Shown here: piece after piece, positions 8,761 through 17,948 of the stretch
How the letters are laid out: each line of letters begins with the position of its first letter
Numbering within the stretch: the first letter of the stretch is position 1
DNA from: Mangrovimicrobium sp048323675
GTDB lineage: Bacteria; Pseudomonadota; Gammaproteobacteria; Pseudomonadales; Halieaceae
DNA: 64,000 nucleotides
Reading direction: 5' to 3'
Assembly (NCBI RefSeq): GCF_048323675.1
Contig: NZ_JBLWFK010000001.1
Location: 620,001-684,000, forward strand
The notes under the pieces: model-generated
What the model was told of the DNA's origin: nothing
What the model saw: the letters and a program-made list of their open reading frames with translations, nothing else
The model's database searches: none
Made by a program: the position numbers and the translations under genes

Positions 8761-8892
8761 GAAACCTTCCGGGCGCGCCCTGATCACGCTCATCGGGGCA
8801 AGAAAATGAGCCTGGCAGCAGGGCGATTCCGACAGGAGCCGGGCCATCAGGGGGGTCGGTAGGGGAAATGCAGGACATAATAAGGCTTGGGT

Positions 8893-11133
8893 ATGGCTCG
8901 TAAACTTACCGCCGTCGCTTTCTCACTGGGCTGTCTGCACGCCAGTTCGAGCTTCGCGCTCGGACTCGGCGACATCAAGCTCGATTCGTTTCTCAATGAG
9001 CCGCTGGAAGCCAGCGTGGACCTGCTCAATACCGCCGGTCTGCACGAGGACGAGATCCACATCCGGCTGGCCTCCCGGGACGATTTCGATCGCCTGGGTG
9101 TAGAGCGCGCCTATTTCCTCACCAGCATCCAGTTCGACGTCAATATCGACGCCAGCGGTCGCGGCACCATCACCATCAAATCCGAAGAGCCGGTCCTGGA
9201 ACCCTATCTCGATTTCATCGTCGAGGCGCGCTGGCCATCCGGCCGCCTGCTGCGCGAATACACGGTGCTGCTCGATCCGCCGCTGTTCGAGACCGGCACC
9301 CGGGTCGTGTCAGCCAGCGAACGCGTCGAGGAAGTCGAAGGCATTCCCGCGCCGGAATCCGAAGCAAAAAAGCCCCAGGGGGCAGCGGCGACTAGCGGTA
9401 CCCGGGTCGACGTACGGGAGTCGGATCTCGGCCCCGGGGAGATGCCCCAGCGCGATTTCAACGCCGAGACCTCCGGCACGCCGATGCCCGGCAGCCGTTA
9501 CATGATTTCCCGCGACGACACGCTGTGGGAAATCGCATCCCGGGGCAAACCCGCTGGCGCCTCGGTACACCAGACCATGCTGGACATCCAGCGCCTGAAT
9601 CCCGACGCCTTCATCAACGGCAACATCAACCAGATCAAGGCAGGTTATATCATCTACCTGCCGAAGGACGGAGACATCAGTTCCCAGGACCTGCAAACGG
9701 CCCTGGCGGAAGTGAAACAACAAAACGAAGACTGGCGCGCGGGCCGGCCCAGCGCACCGAGCAGCGGTCCGTCACTGCGTATTTCCGCTGAACCCACCGA
9801 AACGTCAGCAGCAGTTGCGGGCGAGTCGCCCTCCGCGATGAACGCCGGGGCCGCAGGCGCGAGCAACGATGGTGGGTCCGGTGCCGCCGCGGAAATTGCG
9901 GAATTGCAGGACCTGGTCAAGCTCAAGGACCAGCAGATTGCTGACCTGCAGGAAGCCCTCGCCGAGGCGCGCAGTGGCGCTGGCAGCGCAGGGGACAGCT
10001 ACAGCGACGAAACCGCGCTGGATAGTGAAGACGCAATGGCGGGCGAAATCGTCGAAGGCGAAATGCTCGATGCGGCCGAACAGGGCGCTGAGTATGCCGA
10101 CGAGGCAGCCCTCGACCAATCTTCGACCGGCGAAAGCGCTATGGAACCGGAGCCCGAGCCGGAAGCGGCTGAAGTGGCTCCCGCGCCCCAGCCCAAACCC
10201 CAGCCGCGTCCGGCGCCCCCGCCCGAGGATTCCGGCTGGCTGAGCTACCTGCTCTACGGCCTGGGTGCCATCGTCCTGGCGATTCTCGTATTCCTGTTCC
10301 TGCGCCGTCGCGGCGCGGATGACGAGGAAGAGACCGAACTGCCTACCAGTGCTTCGGCCAGGGATGCGTTCGCGGATGTCAAACTGAAATCCACGCCGGC
10401 CGGGTCCGCCGCGGTGACCGAAGATATCGAGGATGAACTGGACCTCGAGTCGGATATCGTTCTTGACGCCGAACCGGTAGTGCCGAATCGCGGCTATGGC
10501 GAGCGCAAGCACGACGAGTACGCCGCGGACGTCGATTCCAACGATGCCCTGGCGGAGGCCGATATCTACATCGCCTACGGGCGCTATCCCCAGGCGCGCG
10601 AACTGCTGCGCAATGCGCTGGATAACGAGCCGGACAACAGTGCCTATCGCCTGAAGCTGGTCGAGGCCGAGATCAACATGGGCAATCGGCCCGCGGCCCG
10701 TGAACAGATGTATGAACTCGAGGCGCGCGGTGACAGTGCGGCCGCAGCCCGGGCCCGCGAACTGCTGGGTGAGAGCGAGTCCCAGTCCATGCCGCCTGCC
10801 GGTCTTGCCGAGGAAGTCGGCGGCAGCCTGGAAGCGGATTTCGCCGGTCTCGAGATCGAGGATGGCATCGTTGACGTCGTTGACGACCTCGACGACGACC
10901 TCGACCTGTCCGCCGACTTCGCTGACAGCCCCCTGGGTGATGACGACGATGACGATGAAGACCTGGTCATCGCCGCGGACGCCAACGGCATGTCCACCAA
11001 GCTGGACCTCGCCCGCGCCTACCTGGATATGGGCGACGAAGACGGTGCGCGGCAGATTCTCGAGGAAGTCATCGCCGAGGGCTCCGATGAGTACCGCTCC
11101 GAGGCAGAGGCCCTGCTGGAGCGCATTGACTGA
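8893..11133 (+). CDS. fimV: FimV-like inner-membrane hub protein
   Basis: A 746-residue protein from ATG 8893 (an in-frame TTG six bases earlier is less likely). Layout: signal peptide (1-24, ending SSSFA); conserved FimV N-terminal domain beginning LGLGDIKLDSFLNEPLEA; LysM-like peptidoglycan-binding domain (about 203-255); short coiled coil (about 335-360); acidic/proline-rich linker; one membrane helix (about 448-470); cytoplasmic TPR-like segment (about 555-620); and the conserved C-terminal FimV motif with DLARAYLDMGDEDGARQIL. In Pseudomonas FimV organises the pole for type IV pili and twitching. Its place between asd and truA agrees with the identification. Confidence 0.92.
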   Translation: MARKLTAVAFSLGCLHASSSFALGLGDIKLDSFLNEPLEASVDLLNTAGLHEDEIHIRLASRDDFDRLGVERAYFLTSIQFDVNIDASGRGTITIKSEEPVLEPYLDFIVEARWPSGRLLREYTVLLDPPLFETGTRVVSASERVEEVEGIPAPESEAKKPQGAAATSGTRVDVRESDLGPGEMPQRDFNAETSGTPMPGSRYMISRDDTLWEIASRGKPAGASVHQTMLDIQRLNPDAFINGNINQIKAGYIIYLPKDGDISSQDLQTALAEVKQQNEDWRAGRPSAPSSGPSLRISAEPTETSAAVAGESPSAMNAGAAGASNDGGSGAAAEIAELQDLVKLKDQQIADLQEALAEARSGAGSAGDSYSDETALDSEDAMAGEIVEGEMLDAAEQGAEYADEAALDQSSTGESAMEPEPEPEAAEVAPAPQPKPQPRPAPPPEDSGWLSYLLYGLGAIVLAILVFLFLRRRGADDEEETELPTSASARDAFADVKLKSTPAGSAAVTEDIEDELDLESDIVLDAEPVVPNRGYGERKHDEYAADVDSNDALAEADIYIAYGRYPQARELLRNALDNEPDNSAYRLKLVEAEINMGNRPAAREQMYELEARGDSAAAARARELLGESESQSMPPAGLAEEVGGSLEADFAGLEIEDGIVDVVDDLDDDLDLSADFADSPLGDDDDDDEDLVIAADANGMSTKLDLARAYLDMGDEDGARQILEEVIAEGSDEYRSEAEALLERID

Positions 11134-11959
11134 TTCATTCCCGCGGCTCTCTCCGGAGCCGCTTCCCGCTGGAAGCCGCATAGCCTGTCGAGTCGAGTAC
11201 AACGGCTCCCGCTTCAACGGCTGGCAAATTCAACCCGATCCGGATGTCCCCACAGTGCAGGCTGCGCTGGAAGCCGCGCTGTTCGCCGTCGCTGCGGCGC
11301 CGGTGCGGGTACACTGTGCCGGCCGCACCGATACCGGAGTCCACGGCCACGCCCAGGTCATCCATTTCGACGCGCCGGCAAGCCGCTCGCCCAAGGCCTG
11401 GGTCATGGGCGGCAACGGCAACCTGCCGCTGGACGTGCGCCTGCACTGGGCGCAGGCGGTGCCCGAAGAGTTCCACGCCCGTTTTTCCGCCCTGTCGCGC
11501 CGCTACCGCTACGTCATCGTCAACACACCAATCAGGCCGGCCCTGCTGCCCGGCCTGGTAACCTGGCAGCGCTTCCCGCTGGATGCCGCCGTCATGCACA
11601 GGGAAGCCCAGTGCATGCTGGGCGAGCGTGATTTCTCGGCCTTCCGCGCCGCCTCCTGCCAATCCACCACACCGATGCGCAACGTGCAGGAAGTGGCTGT
11701 CGAGCGCCGCGGGGATTTTGTCGTCATCGAGATTCGCGCCAACGCCTTCCTGCACCACATGGTGCGCAATATCGCCGGCTCGCTGATGGCGGTGGGCAGC
11801 GGGCGCCAGCAAGCGGGCTGGATTGCCGAATTGCTGGAAGGGCGCGATCGCACCAAGGCTGCGGATACCGCGCCGCCGGATGGTCTCTACCTGGCGGAAA
11901 TCGAGTATCCCGATCACTACCAGTTGCCGCCCACACCCTACGGCCCCGCGTTGCTCTGA
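11126..11959 (+). CDS. truA: tRNA pseudouridine(38-40) synthase
   Basis: TruA converts U38-U40 of the tRNA anticodon stem to pseudouridine. The catalytic Asp lies in GRTDTGVHG; VEYNGSRFNGWQ, FSALSRRYRY and FLHHMVRNIAG are family signatures. No ATG or GTG occurs near the expected start. The best start is TTG 11126, with GGAG five bases upstream, overlapping the last codons of fimV. It gives 277 residues with an N-terminus slightly longer than usual. Translational coupling to fimV is likely. Confidence 0.93.
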   Translation: MTDSFPRLSPEPLPAGSRIACRVEYNGSRFNGWQIQPDPDVPTVQAALEAALFAVAAAPVRVHCAGRTDTGVHGHAQVIHFDAPASRSPKAWVMGGNGNLPLDVRLHWAQAVPEEFHARFSALSRRYRYVIVNTPIRPALLPGLVTWQRFPLDAAVMHREAQCMLGERDFSAFRAASCQSTTPMRNVQEVAVERRGDFVVIEIRANAFLHHMVRNIAGSLMAVGSGRQQAGWIAELLEGRDRTKAADTAPPDGLYLAEIEYPDHYQLPPTPYGPALL

Positions 11960-12009
11960 AAAGCTGGGCTGGATTGCTCGTGCAGAGCGGAGGTCAACTT
12001 GCCGAGCGC

Positions 12010-12116
12010 GAGGCGGAACCTGCCTGCCGGGACACGCCAAAAAGCGCACATCCATGTGCAGGCTCGGGAGGCGACATCCATGTCGCCACACGGTCCCGGC
12101 AGGCAGGTTCCGCCTC
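12010..12116. repeat. Hairpin-forming dispersed repeat, copy 3, inverted (truA-trpF gap)
   Basis: A perfect 23-bp inverted repeat (12010-12032 against 12094-12116) encloses the same core as copies 1 and 2 in the opposite orientation. The inner hairpins are GCACAT/ATGTGC (about 12046-12059) and GGCGACA/TGTCGCC (about 12070-12087). The arm sequence differs completely from that of copy 1 while staying perfectly self-complementary, so structure rather than arm sequence is kept. Confidence 0.85.
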
Positions 12117-12235
12117 ACACTCTACCGGTGGTGCGAGATTCAGGTTCGTAGCGTCCAGTTTGCGGGATTACAGACAGCCCGCGGCGCTTCTGCTATCATG
12201 CGCCGCCTGAATTTTCGCTGATTGCAGGGCCGTTC

Positions 12236-12874
12236 GTGCCGCGTACGCGTATAAAAATTTGCGGGATTACCCGGCCGGAGGATGCGCGTGCGGTAGTGGA
12301 GCAGGGCGCCGACGCGCTGGGGCTGGTGTTTTATCCGCCGAGCCCGCGGGCGGTGAGCCTTGAGCAGGCGCGCGAGATCGTTGCGGAAGTGCCGCCGTTC
12401 GTGACACTGGTGGCGCTGTTTGTCGACGCGCAGCCGGAAGAGGTCCGCCAGGTGGCTGCCGAATTGCCCATCGGGCTGCTGCAGTTTCACGGCGACGAAG
12501 CGCCCGCGTACTGCGCCAGTTTCGAGCGTCCCTGGATCAAGGCGATTCGCTGCCGGCCCGATATGGATCTTGCCGCGGAGGCCCGCCGCTACACCGCCGC
12601 GCGCGGTGTCCTGCTGGATGCCTGGCAGGAGGGGGTTCCCGGCGGTACCGGCAAGAGCTTCGACTGGCGGCTGGTGCCGGAGAACCTCGGTGCACCGCTG
12701 GTACTGGCGGGTGGCCTGAAGCCGGAAAATATTGGCACTGCGGTGGCCTCGCTGCGACCCTTCGCAGTGGATGTCAGCGGCGGTGTCGAGAGCGCGCCGG
12801 GTATAAAGGATGCGCGTAAGGTAAAAGAATTCATCGCGGCGGTGCGAGCCGCCGATGCACAGCAAGTGGACTGA
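12236..12874 (+). CDS. trpF: Phosphoribosylanthranilate isomerase
   Basis: A 212-residue TIM barrel for the third step of tryptophan synthesis. KICGITRPEDA carries the catalytic Cys, LLLDA-type strand motifs follow (RGVLLDAWQ), and the phosphate-binding loops read LAGGLKPENI and VDVSGGVE. The start is GTG 12236 with AGGG upstream, and the N-terminus RTRIKICG is typical. trpB starts 13 bases after the stop, forming trpF-trpB-trpA. Confidence 0.96.
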   Translation: MPRTRIKICGITRPEDARAVVEQGADALGLVFYPPSPRAVSLEQAREIVAEVPPFVTLVALFVDAQPEEVRQVAAELPIGLLQFHGDEAPAYCASFERPWIKAIRCRPDMDLAAEARRYTAARGVLLDAWQEGVPGGTGKSFDWRLVPENLGAPLVLAGGLKPENIGTAVASLRPFAVDVSGGVESAPGIKDARKVKEFIAAVRAADAQQVD

Positions 12875-12887
12875 GAGTAACCTTGTA

Positions 12888-14108
12888 ATGAGTACTGATG
12901 TGAAACCGGCCGATTACGCCGCCGTTCCCGACGACCAGGGACGGTTTGGCATCTACGGTGGCCGCTTCGTGGCGGAAACCCTGATGTCCGCCCTGGACGA
13001 CCTGGAAAAGCTGTACCTGAAACTGCGCAACGATCCCGAGTTCCAGCGCGAACTGGACGCGGACCTGGCCCATTACGTCGGCCGGCCCTCGCCGCTGTAC
13101 GAGGCGACCCGCTGGTCGCAGAAGGTGGGTGGCGCGCGCATTTTCCTCAAGCGCGAGGACCTCAACCACACCGGTGCCCACAAGGTGAACAACACCGTGG
13201 GCCAGGCCCTGCTGGCCAAGCACATGGGCAAGAAGCGGGTGATCGCGGAAACCGGGGCAGGCCAGCACGGGGTGGCGACGGCTACCGTGGCGGCGCGTCT
13301 CGGGCTGGAGTGCCAGGTATTCATGGGCGAGGAAGATGTTCGCCGCCAGGCGCTCAACGTCTACCGCATGAAACTGCTGGGTGCCGAAGTGATTCCGGTC
13401 ACTTCCGGCTCGCGCACCCTGAAGGACGCCATGAACGAGGCGATGCGCGACTGGGTGACCAACGTCGACGACACCTTTTACATCATTGGCACCGTTGCCG
13501 GCCCCCATCCCTACCCGATGCTGGTGCGCGACTTCCAGTGCGTGATCGGCCGCGAGGCCCGCGCCCAGTGCCTGGAGCAGGCCGGCGCGCTGCCCGATGC
13601 GCTGGTGGCCTGTGTCGGCGGCGGCTCCAATGCCATCGGCCTGTTCCACCCCTTCCTCGAGGATGAAGGGGTGGCCATGTACGGTGTCGAGGCCGGCGGC
13701 CACGGTATCGAGAGCGGCCAGCACGCGGCGCCCCTGTCGGCGGGTACCCCGGGTGTACTGCACGGCAACCGCACCTACCTGATGCAGGATGCCGACGGCC
13801 AGATCATGCACACCCACTCGGTTTCCGCCGGCCTGGACTACCCGGGCGTGGGTCCCGAGCACAGCTGGCTGAAGGACATCGGCCGGGTCAACTACGTGTC
13901 GATCAACGACGACGAGGCCCTGCGCGCCTTCCATTCCCTCACCCGGATCGAGGGCATCATGCCGGCGCTGGAGAGCAGCCACGCCCTGGCCTACGGCGAG
14001 AAACTGGCGGCGCAGATGCGCCCCGACCAATGCATCGTGGTCAACCTGTCAGGCCGCGGTGACAAGGACATCCACACGGTCGCCCAGATCGACGGCATCG
14101 AGTTTTAG
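12888..14108 (+). CDS. trpB: Tryptophan synthase beta subunit
   Basis: A 406-residue PLP enzyme joining indole and serine. The PLP lysine is Lys99 in HTGAHKVNN. The phosphate-binding GGGSNAIG and the ETGAGQHGVA region are present. ATG 12888 was chosen over an upstream in-frame ATG 12855 inside trpF because it gives the normal N-terminus and has GAGAG upstream. trpA follows 12 bases after the stop, which already contains its AGGAGAG ribosome site. Confidence 0.97.
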   Translation: MSTDVKPADYAAVPDDQGRFGIYGGRFVAETLMSALDDLEKLYLKLRNDPEFQRELDADLAHYVGRPSPLYEATRWSQKVGGARIFLKREDLNHTGAHKVNNTVGQALLAKHMGKKRVIAETGAGQHGVATATVAARLGLECQVFMGEEDVRRQALNVYRMKLLGAEVIPVTSGSRTLKDAMNEAMRDWVTNVDDTFYIIGTVAGPHPYPMLVRDFQCVIGREARAQCLEQAGALPDALVACVGGGSNAIGLFHPFLEDEGVAMYGVEAGGHGIESGQHAAPLSAGTPGVLHGNRTYLMQDADGQIMHTHSVSAGLDYPGVGPEHSWLKDIGRVNYVSINDDEALRAFHSLTRIEGIMPALESSHALAYGEKLAAQMRPDQCIVVNLSGRGDKDIHTVAQIDGIEF

Positions 14109-14120
14109 GAGAGCAACGCA

Positions 14121-14945
14121 GTGAGCCGAATTGCCGGACGTTTTGAGCAACTTGCCCGTGAAGGCCGCAAAGCCGTCATTCCCTATGTCGTGGCGGGCGA
14201 CCCCGTCCTCGAGGCCACCGTGCCGCTGATGCATGCACTGGTGGCGCAGGGCGCCGACATCATCGAGCTGGGCGTGCCGTTCTCCGACCCCATGTCCGAG
14301 GGGCCGGTGATCCAGCAGGCCCACGAGCGGGCGCTGGCCAATGGTACCAGCCTGCGCGATGCGCTGGCCTGTGTGCGGCAGTTCCGCGAGCGCGACAACG
14401 ACACGCCGGTACTGCTGATGGGCTACGCCAACCCGGTAGAGCACATGGGCTATGCCCGTTTTGCCGATGCCGCCGCCGAGGCGGGTCTGGACGCTCTGCT
14501 CACCGTGGATATTCCGCCGGAAGAGGTGGAGCAGGTGAACCGCGAACTGCACCGGGTGGGACTGGACAACATTTTCCTGGTTGCGCCGACCACGCCGGAC
14601 GCGCGTATCGGGCGTATCGCCGACCAGGCCAGTGGCTTTATCTACTACGTGTCCCTGAAAGGCGTCACCGGCGCGGGACACCTGGATACCGCCGATGTGG
14701 CGCACCATGTCGCGCGGATTCGCGAGCGCAGCAGTCTGCCGGTTGCAGTGGGCTTCGGCATCCGCGATGCGCGGTCGGCGGCACAGGTCGCCGGAATCGC
14801 CGATGGCGTGGTGGTGGGCAGCGCCCTGATTCGCGCCATGGCGGACAAACTGGCCGCCGGCGCTGACCGTGAAAGCGCTACCGCGGCGGCCTGTGAATTG
14901 TTGGCACAGATTCGCGGCGGCGTGGACAGCGTCTGCGCTTCCTAG
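14121..14945 (+). CDS. trpA: Tryptophan synthase alpha subunit
   Basis: A 274-residue TIM barrel that cleaves indole-3-glycerol phosphate and channels indole to TrpB. It starts at GTG 14121 after AGGAGAG. Catalytic Glu49 is in IIELGVPFSDP. By alignment to the well-known enterobacterial numbering, the second catalytic acid (Asp60, normally in AxDG) reads SEG here, that is Glu60. The phosphate site GVTGAG and VGFGI are present. The rest is ordinary and it lies in a trpFBA operon. Confidence 0.96.
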   Translation: MSRIAGRFEQLAREGRKAVIPYVVAGDPVLEATVPLMHALVAQGADIIELGVPFSDPMSEGPVIQQAHERALANGTSLRDALACVRQFRERDNDTPVLLMGYANPVEHMGYARFADAAAEAGLDALLTVDIPPEEVEQVNRELHRVGLDNIFLVAPTTPDARIGRIADQASGFIYYVSLKGVTGAGHLDTADVAHHVARIRERSSLPVAVGFGIRDARSAAQVAGIADGVVVGSALIRAMADKLAAGADRESATAAACELLAQIRGGVDSVCAS

Positions 14946-14994
14946 TCCGCCTTGCACAATCTATACTGAACCCTGCAATGGTGTGGGGGAAACC

Positions 14995-15924
14995 ATGAGT
15001 TGGATTGACAAGATCCTGCCTTCCGGAGTGAGTAAATCCGAGGGCCAAAAGCGCTCCAGTGTACCCGAGGGCTTGTGGAAGAAGTGCCTCAAGTGCGACG
15101 CGGTGCTCTACCGGCCGGACCTGGAGCGCAACAACGAAGTCTGCCCCAAGTGCGACCACCACATGCGCATTGGCGCCCGGCGGCGGCTCGACATCTTCCT
15201 GGATGCCGAGGGACGGGAGGAGATTCTCAGCGAAATCCAGCCCGTCGACCGGCTCAAGTTCAAGGACAAGCGCCGCTACCGCGACCGCCTGCTCGCCGCG
15301 CAGAAATCCACCGGCGAGAAAGACGCGCTGGTGGCCATGCAGGGGCGCCTGCTCGGCATGCCGCTGATCGCCGTGGCTTTTGAATTCGATTTCCACGGCG
15401 GTTCCATGGGCAACGCGGTGGGTGAGAAATTCACCCGCGCCGCGCAGATGGCGATGGACCGCGGCGTCCCGCTGGTCTGCTTCTCCGCTTCCGGTGGTGC
15501 GCGCATGCAGGAGGCCCTGATCTCCCTCATGCAGATGGCCAAGACCAGCGCGGTGCTGGAGCGCATGAAGATGAACGGTAATCCCTTTATCTCCGTAATG
15601 ACCGACCCGGTATACGGTGGCGTCTCGGCTTCTCTGGCCATGCTCGGCGATATCAACGTTGCCGAGCCCGAGGCCCGAGCGGGTTTTGCCGGCCCCAACA
15701 TCATCGAACAGACCATCCGCCAGAAACTGCCCAAGGGTTTCCAGCGCAGTGAGTTCCTGCTGGAACACGGTGCCATCGACATGATCGTGCACCGCCTGGA
15801 AATGCGCGAGACTGTCGCCCGGATCCTGGCAAAACTGGGCGGACTGGAGTCGCCCGGGTCCGACGAACTCGCCCCCGGTATCGAACCGATCGTCGAAGAG
15901 GCGGATACGGAAGGGGATGACTGA
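14995..15924 (+). CDS. accD: Acetyl-CoA carboxylase carboxyltransferase beta subunit
   Basis: A 309-residue subunit transferring carboxyl from biotin to acetyl-CoA with AccA, the first step of fatty acid synthesis. The zinc ribbon Cys31, Cys34, Cys50 and Cys53 are visible. The crotonase-like core contains FHGGSMGNAVGEKF and SASGGARMQE. ATG 14995 gives the standard N-terminus MSWIDKILPS; the frame is open upstream into trpA but that is not used. The stop overlaps the start of folC. Confidence 0.97.
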   Translation: MSWIDKILPSGVSKSEGQKRSSVPEGLWKKCLKCDAVLYRPDLERNNEVCPKCDHHMRIGARRRLDIFLDAEGREEILSEIQPVDRLKFKDKRRYRDRLLAAQKSTGEKDALVAMQGRLLGMPLIAVAFEFDFHGGSMGNAVGEKFTRAAQMAMDRGVPLVCFSASGGARMQEALISLMQMAKTSAVLERMKMNGNPFISVMTDPVYGGVSASLAMLGDINVAEPEARAGFAGPNIIEQTIRQKLPKGFQRSEFLLEHGAIDMIVHRLEMRETVARILAKLGGLESPGSDELAPGIEPIVEEADTEGDD

Positions 15925-17212
15925 CACTCCACTCGAGCAGTGGTTGTGCTATCTCGAAACGCTGCACCCCAATCCCATGGACCTGGGCCTGGCCCGGGTT
16001 GGCCAGGTGGCCCGTGCGCTCGGCCTGCTCCCGGCGCAGGCGCCGGTGGTTACCATCGCCGGCACCAACGGCAAGGGCAGTACCGTGGCGGTGCTGGAAG
16101 CCCTGCTCTGCGCCGCTGGCAAGCGCCCGGGAGCCTTTACTTCCCCCCACCTGGTCCGCTTTAACGAGCGTATCCGCGTTGGCGGGAAGGAGGTCGATGA
16201 CGCCGTTATCATCGCGGCTTTCGAGGCGATCGAGGCGGTCCGCGGCACTACCACGCTGACCTATTTCGAGTTCGGCCTGCTGGCGGCCCTGTGGGTGTTT
16301 CGCCAGCAGGCTGTGGACTGCATCCTTCTCGAAGTCGGGTTGGGCGGTCGTCTCGACGCCGCCAATATCGTCGACGCCGATGTCGCGGTGATTACCAGTA
16401 TCGATCTCGACCACCAGCAGTGGCTGGGCGAGACCCGCGACGTGATCGCCCGGGAAAAGGCCGGCATCCTGCGCGCAGGTCGTCCGGCGGTCCTCGCCGA
16501 CCCCGCACCGCCACTGGCCCTGCTGGCGGCGGTGACCGAATACGATGCCCGTCCGGTGCTGCAGATCGGCCGCGACTTCCTCCTGCCGGAGGAGGCGCAG
16601 CGCGGCGATGTCACCCTTACTGCGGCCAGCGGGCAGCGGCGTACGCTGCACGGCGTGCGGCACGCCGAGTTGCTGCCGGCGAATATCGCCGCGGCCCTGC
16701 AGGCTGCGGAGTTGCTGGGCCTGGAATTCGATGAATCCCGGGTCCACACTGCGCTGGCGGGCCTGCAACTGCGCGGGCGCCGGCAACTGCGCTCGATGGG
16801 CGGGCGGCAATACCTGTTCGACGTGGCGCACAATCCCGCGGCTATCCTGAAGCTGCTGGAAAAACTCGACGCCAGTGATTGTAGCGGGCGGCGTATTGCA
16901 TTATTTTCCGCGATGAAAGACAAGGCGGTCGTCGAGATGCTGGCGCCCTGCCGCGCCTATATGGATTACTGGCTGCTGCCGGAGCAGCCGGACAATCCCC
17001 GCGCCATGCCCGCGCCGGAAGTGGCGTCGTTACTACATGAGCTGGGCGAGTCCCGTATCGAGTTGTGCGAGGATATACCGGCGGCGGCACGTCGCTGTCG
17101 CGAACTGCTGGAGCCGGGTGATCTCGCGGTGGTGTTCGGTTCATTCTTTACCGTCGGCGGCGTGCTGGCATCACTGGAGGAAGGGCCGGAAGCGGCTGTC
17201 AGCAATGAATAA
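15917..17212 (+). CDS. folC: Dihydrofolate synthase / folylpolyglutamate synthase
   Basis: A 431-residue Mur-ligase-like enzyme that adds glutamate to dihydropteroate and to folates. The P-loop GTNGKGST is near residue 50; TSPHLVRFNERIRV and the metal/ATP region VGLGGRLDAAN follow, and FDVAHNP lies in the C-terminal domain. It overlaps accD by eight bases and the following SPOR gene by eight bases, so translation is likely coupled along the operon. Confidence 0.96.
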   Translation: MTDTPLEQWLCYLETLHPNPMDLGLARVGQVARALGLLPAQAPVVTIAGTNGKGSTVAVLEALLCAAGKRPGAFTSPHLVRFNERIRVGGKEVDDAVIIAAFEAIEAVRGTTTLTYFEFGLLAALWVFRQQAVDCILLEVGLGGRLDAANIVDADVAVITSIDLDHQQWLGETRDVIAREKAGILRAGRPAVLADPAPPLALLAAVTEYDARPVLQIGRDFLLPEEAQRGDVTLTAASGQRRTLHGVRHAELLPANIAAALQAAELLGLEFDESRVHTALAGLQLRGRRQLRSMGGRQYLFDVAHNPAAILKLLEKLDASDCSGRRIALFSAMKDKAVVEMLAPCRAYMDYWLLPEQPDNPRAMPAPEVASLLHELGESRIELCEDIPAAARRCRELLEPGDLAVVFGSFFTVGGVLASLEEGPEAAVSNE

Positions 17213-17867
17213 CGTGATGAAACAACGTCTCGTCGGCGCGCTGATCCTGGTCGCGCTCGGCGTGGTGTTCTGGCCGATTATCTTTGTCGAACCCAACGCC
17301 CCCGTTGCGACCGATGGCCGCACCGTTCCGCCGCGGCCGCAGCTGGATACCAGTCCGCTGCCCGCGCCAGACGATAGCGCACTGCGCGAGTTGCCGGCGC
17401 CGCAGGCGGAAGCCCCGGTTCCCGAGGATGAACTGGTTGACCTGCAGCCGGAGTCGGGGGCGGGGGCGGGAAGCGAACCTTCCGCCGGGCAGGGCGACGA
17501 CAGCGCAGGCGGGGCAGCGGATGTCACAGCGCCGGAACCGGCCCCAACGGTGGCAGCGGCGCCCCCGGAGGCAGGGGAGACCCGCGGCAGTGCGCCGGTC
17601 AAGCCGGAACTGGATGCGGAGGGCATTCCCATCGCCTGGGTATTGCAGGTGGCCAGCGTCAGCGAGGCGGAGCGCGCCGATGCCCTGCGCAGCGAGTTGC
17701 TCGCCATGGGCCACAAGGCCTACATCAAGAAAATCCGCAGTGGCGGTAAAACCTGGTACCGGGTCAGTGTCGGCCCGAAGGTCGAGAAAGCGCGGCTCGA
17801 GGCCGCTCGCAGCGAGATTGACGCGAAATTCGGCGTCACCTCTCTCGTGGTCCGGTACTACCCCTGA
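17205..17867 (+). CDS. DedD-like SPOR-domain membrane protein
   Basis: A 220-residue protein from ATG 17205, inside the end of folC. It has one N-terminal membrane helix (about 9-27, LVGALILVALGVVFWPIIFV), a long Pro/Ala/Glu-rich periplasmic linker and a C-terminal SPOR domain (about 142-218; WVLQVASVSEAERADALRSE, then KTWYRVSVGP). SPOR domains bind denuded septal peptidoglycan. DedD proteins sit between folC and cvpA in many gammaproteobacteria and assist division. Exact orthology is likely but rests on layout and position. Confidence 0.88.
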   Translation: MNNVMKQRLVGALILVALGVVFWPIIFVEPNAPVATDGRTVPPRPQLDTSPLPAPDDSALRELPAPQAEAPVPEDELVDLQPESGAGAGSEPSAGQGDDSAGGAADVTAPEPAPTVAAAPPEAGETRGSAPVKPELDAEGIPIAWVLQVASVSEAERADALRSELLAMGHKAYIKKIRSGGKTWYRVSVGPKVEKARLEAARSEIDAKFGVTSLVVRYYP

Positions 17868-17948
17868 TGACCGGTTCACAAACCGGTACAAATGCATTTT
17901 CGTCCCGGCCCCCGGCTTTGCTAGAATGCGCCCCCATGACCGGTGAGC

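Noticed and set aside
11960..12235. A trp attenuator before trpF
   Set aside because: The hairpins belong to the dispersed repeat; no Trp-rich leader peptide or terminator with a U run is seen.
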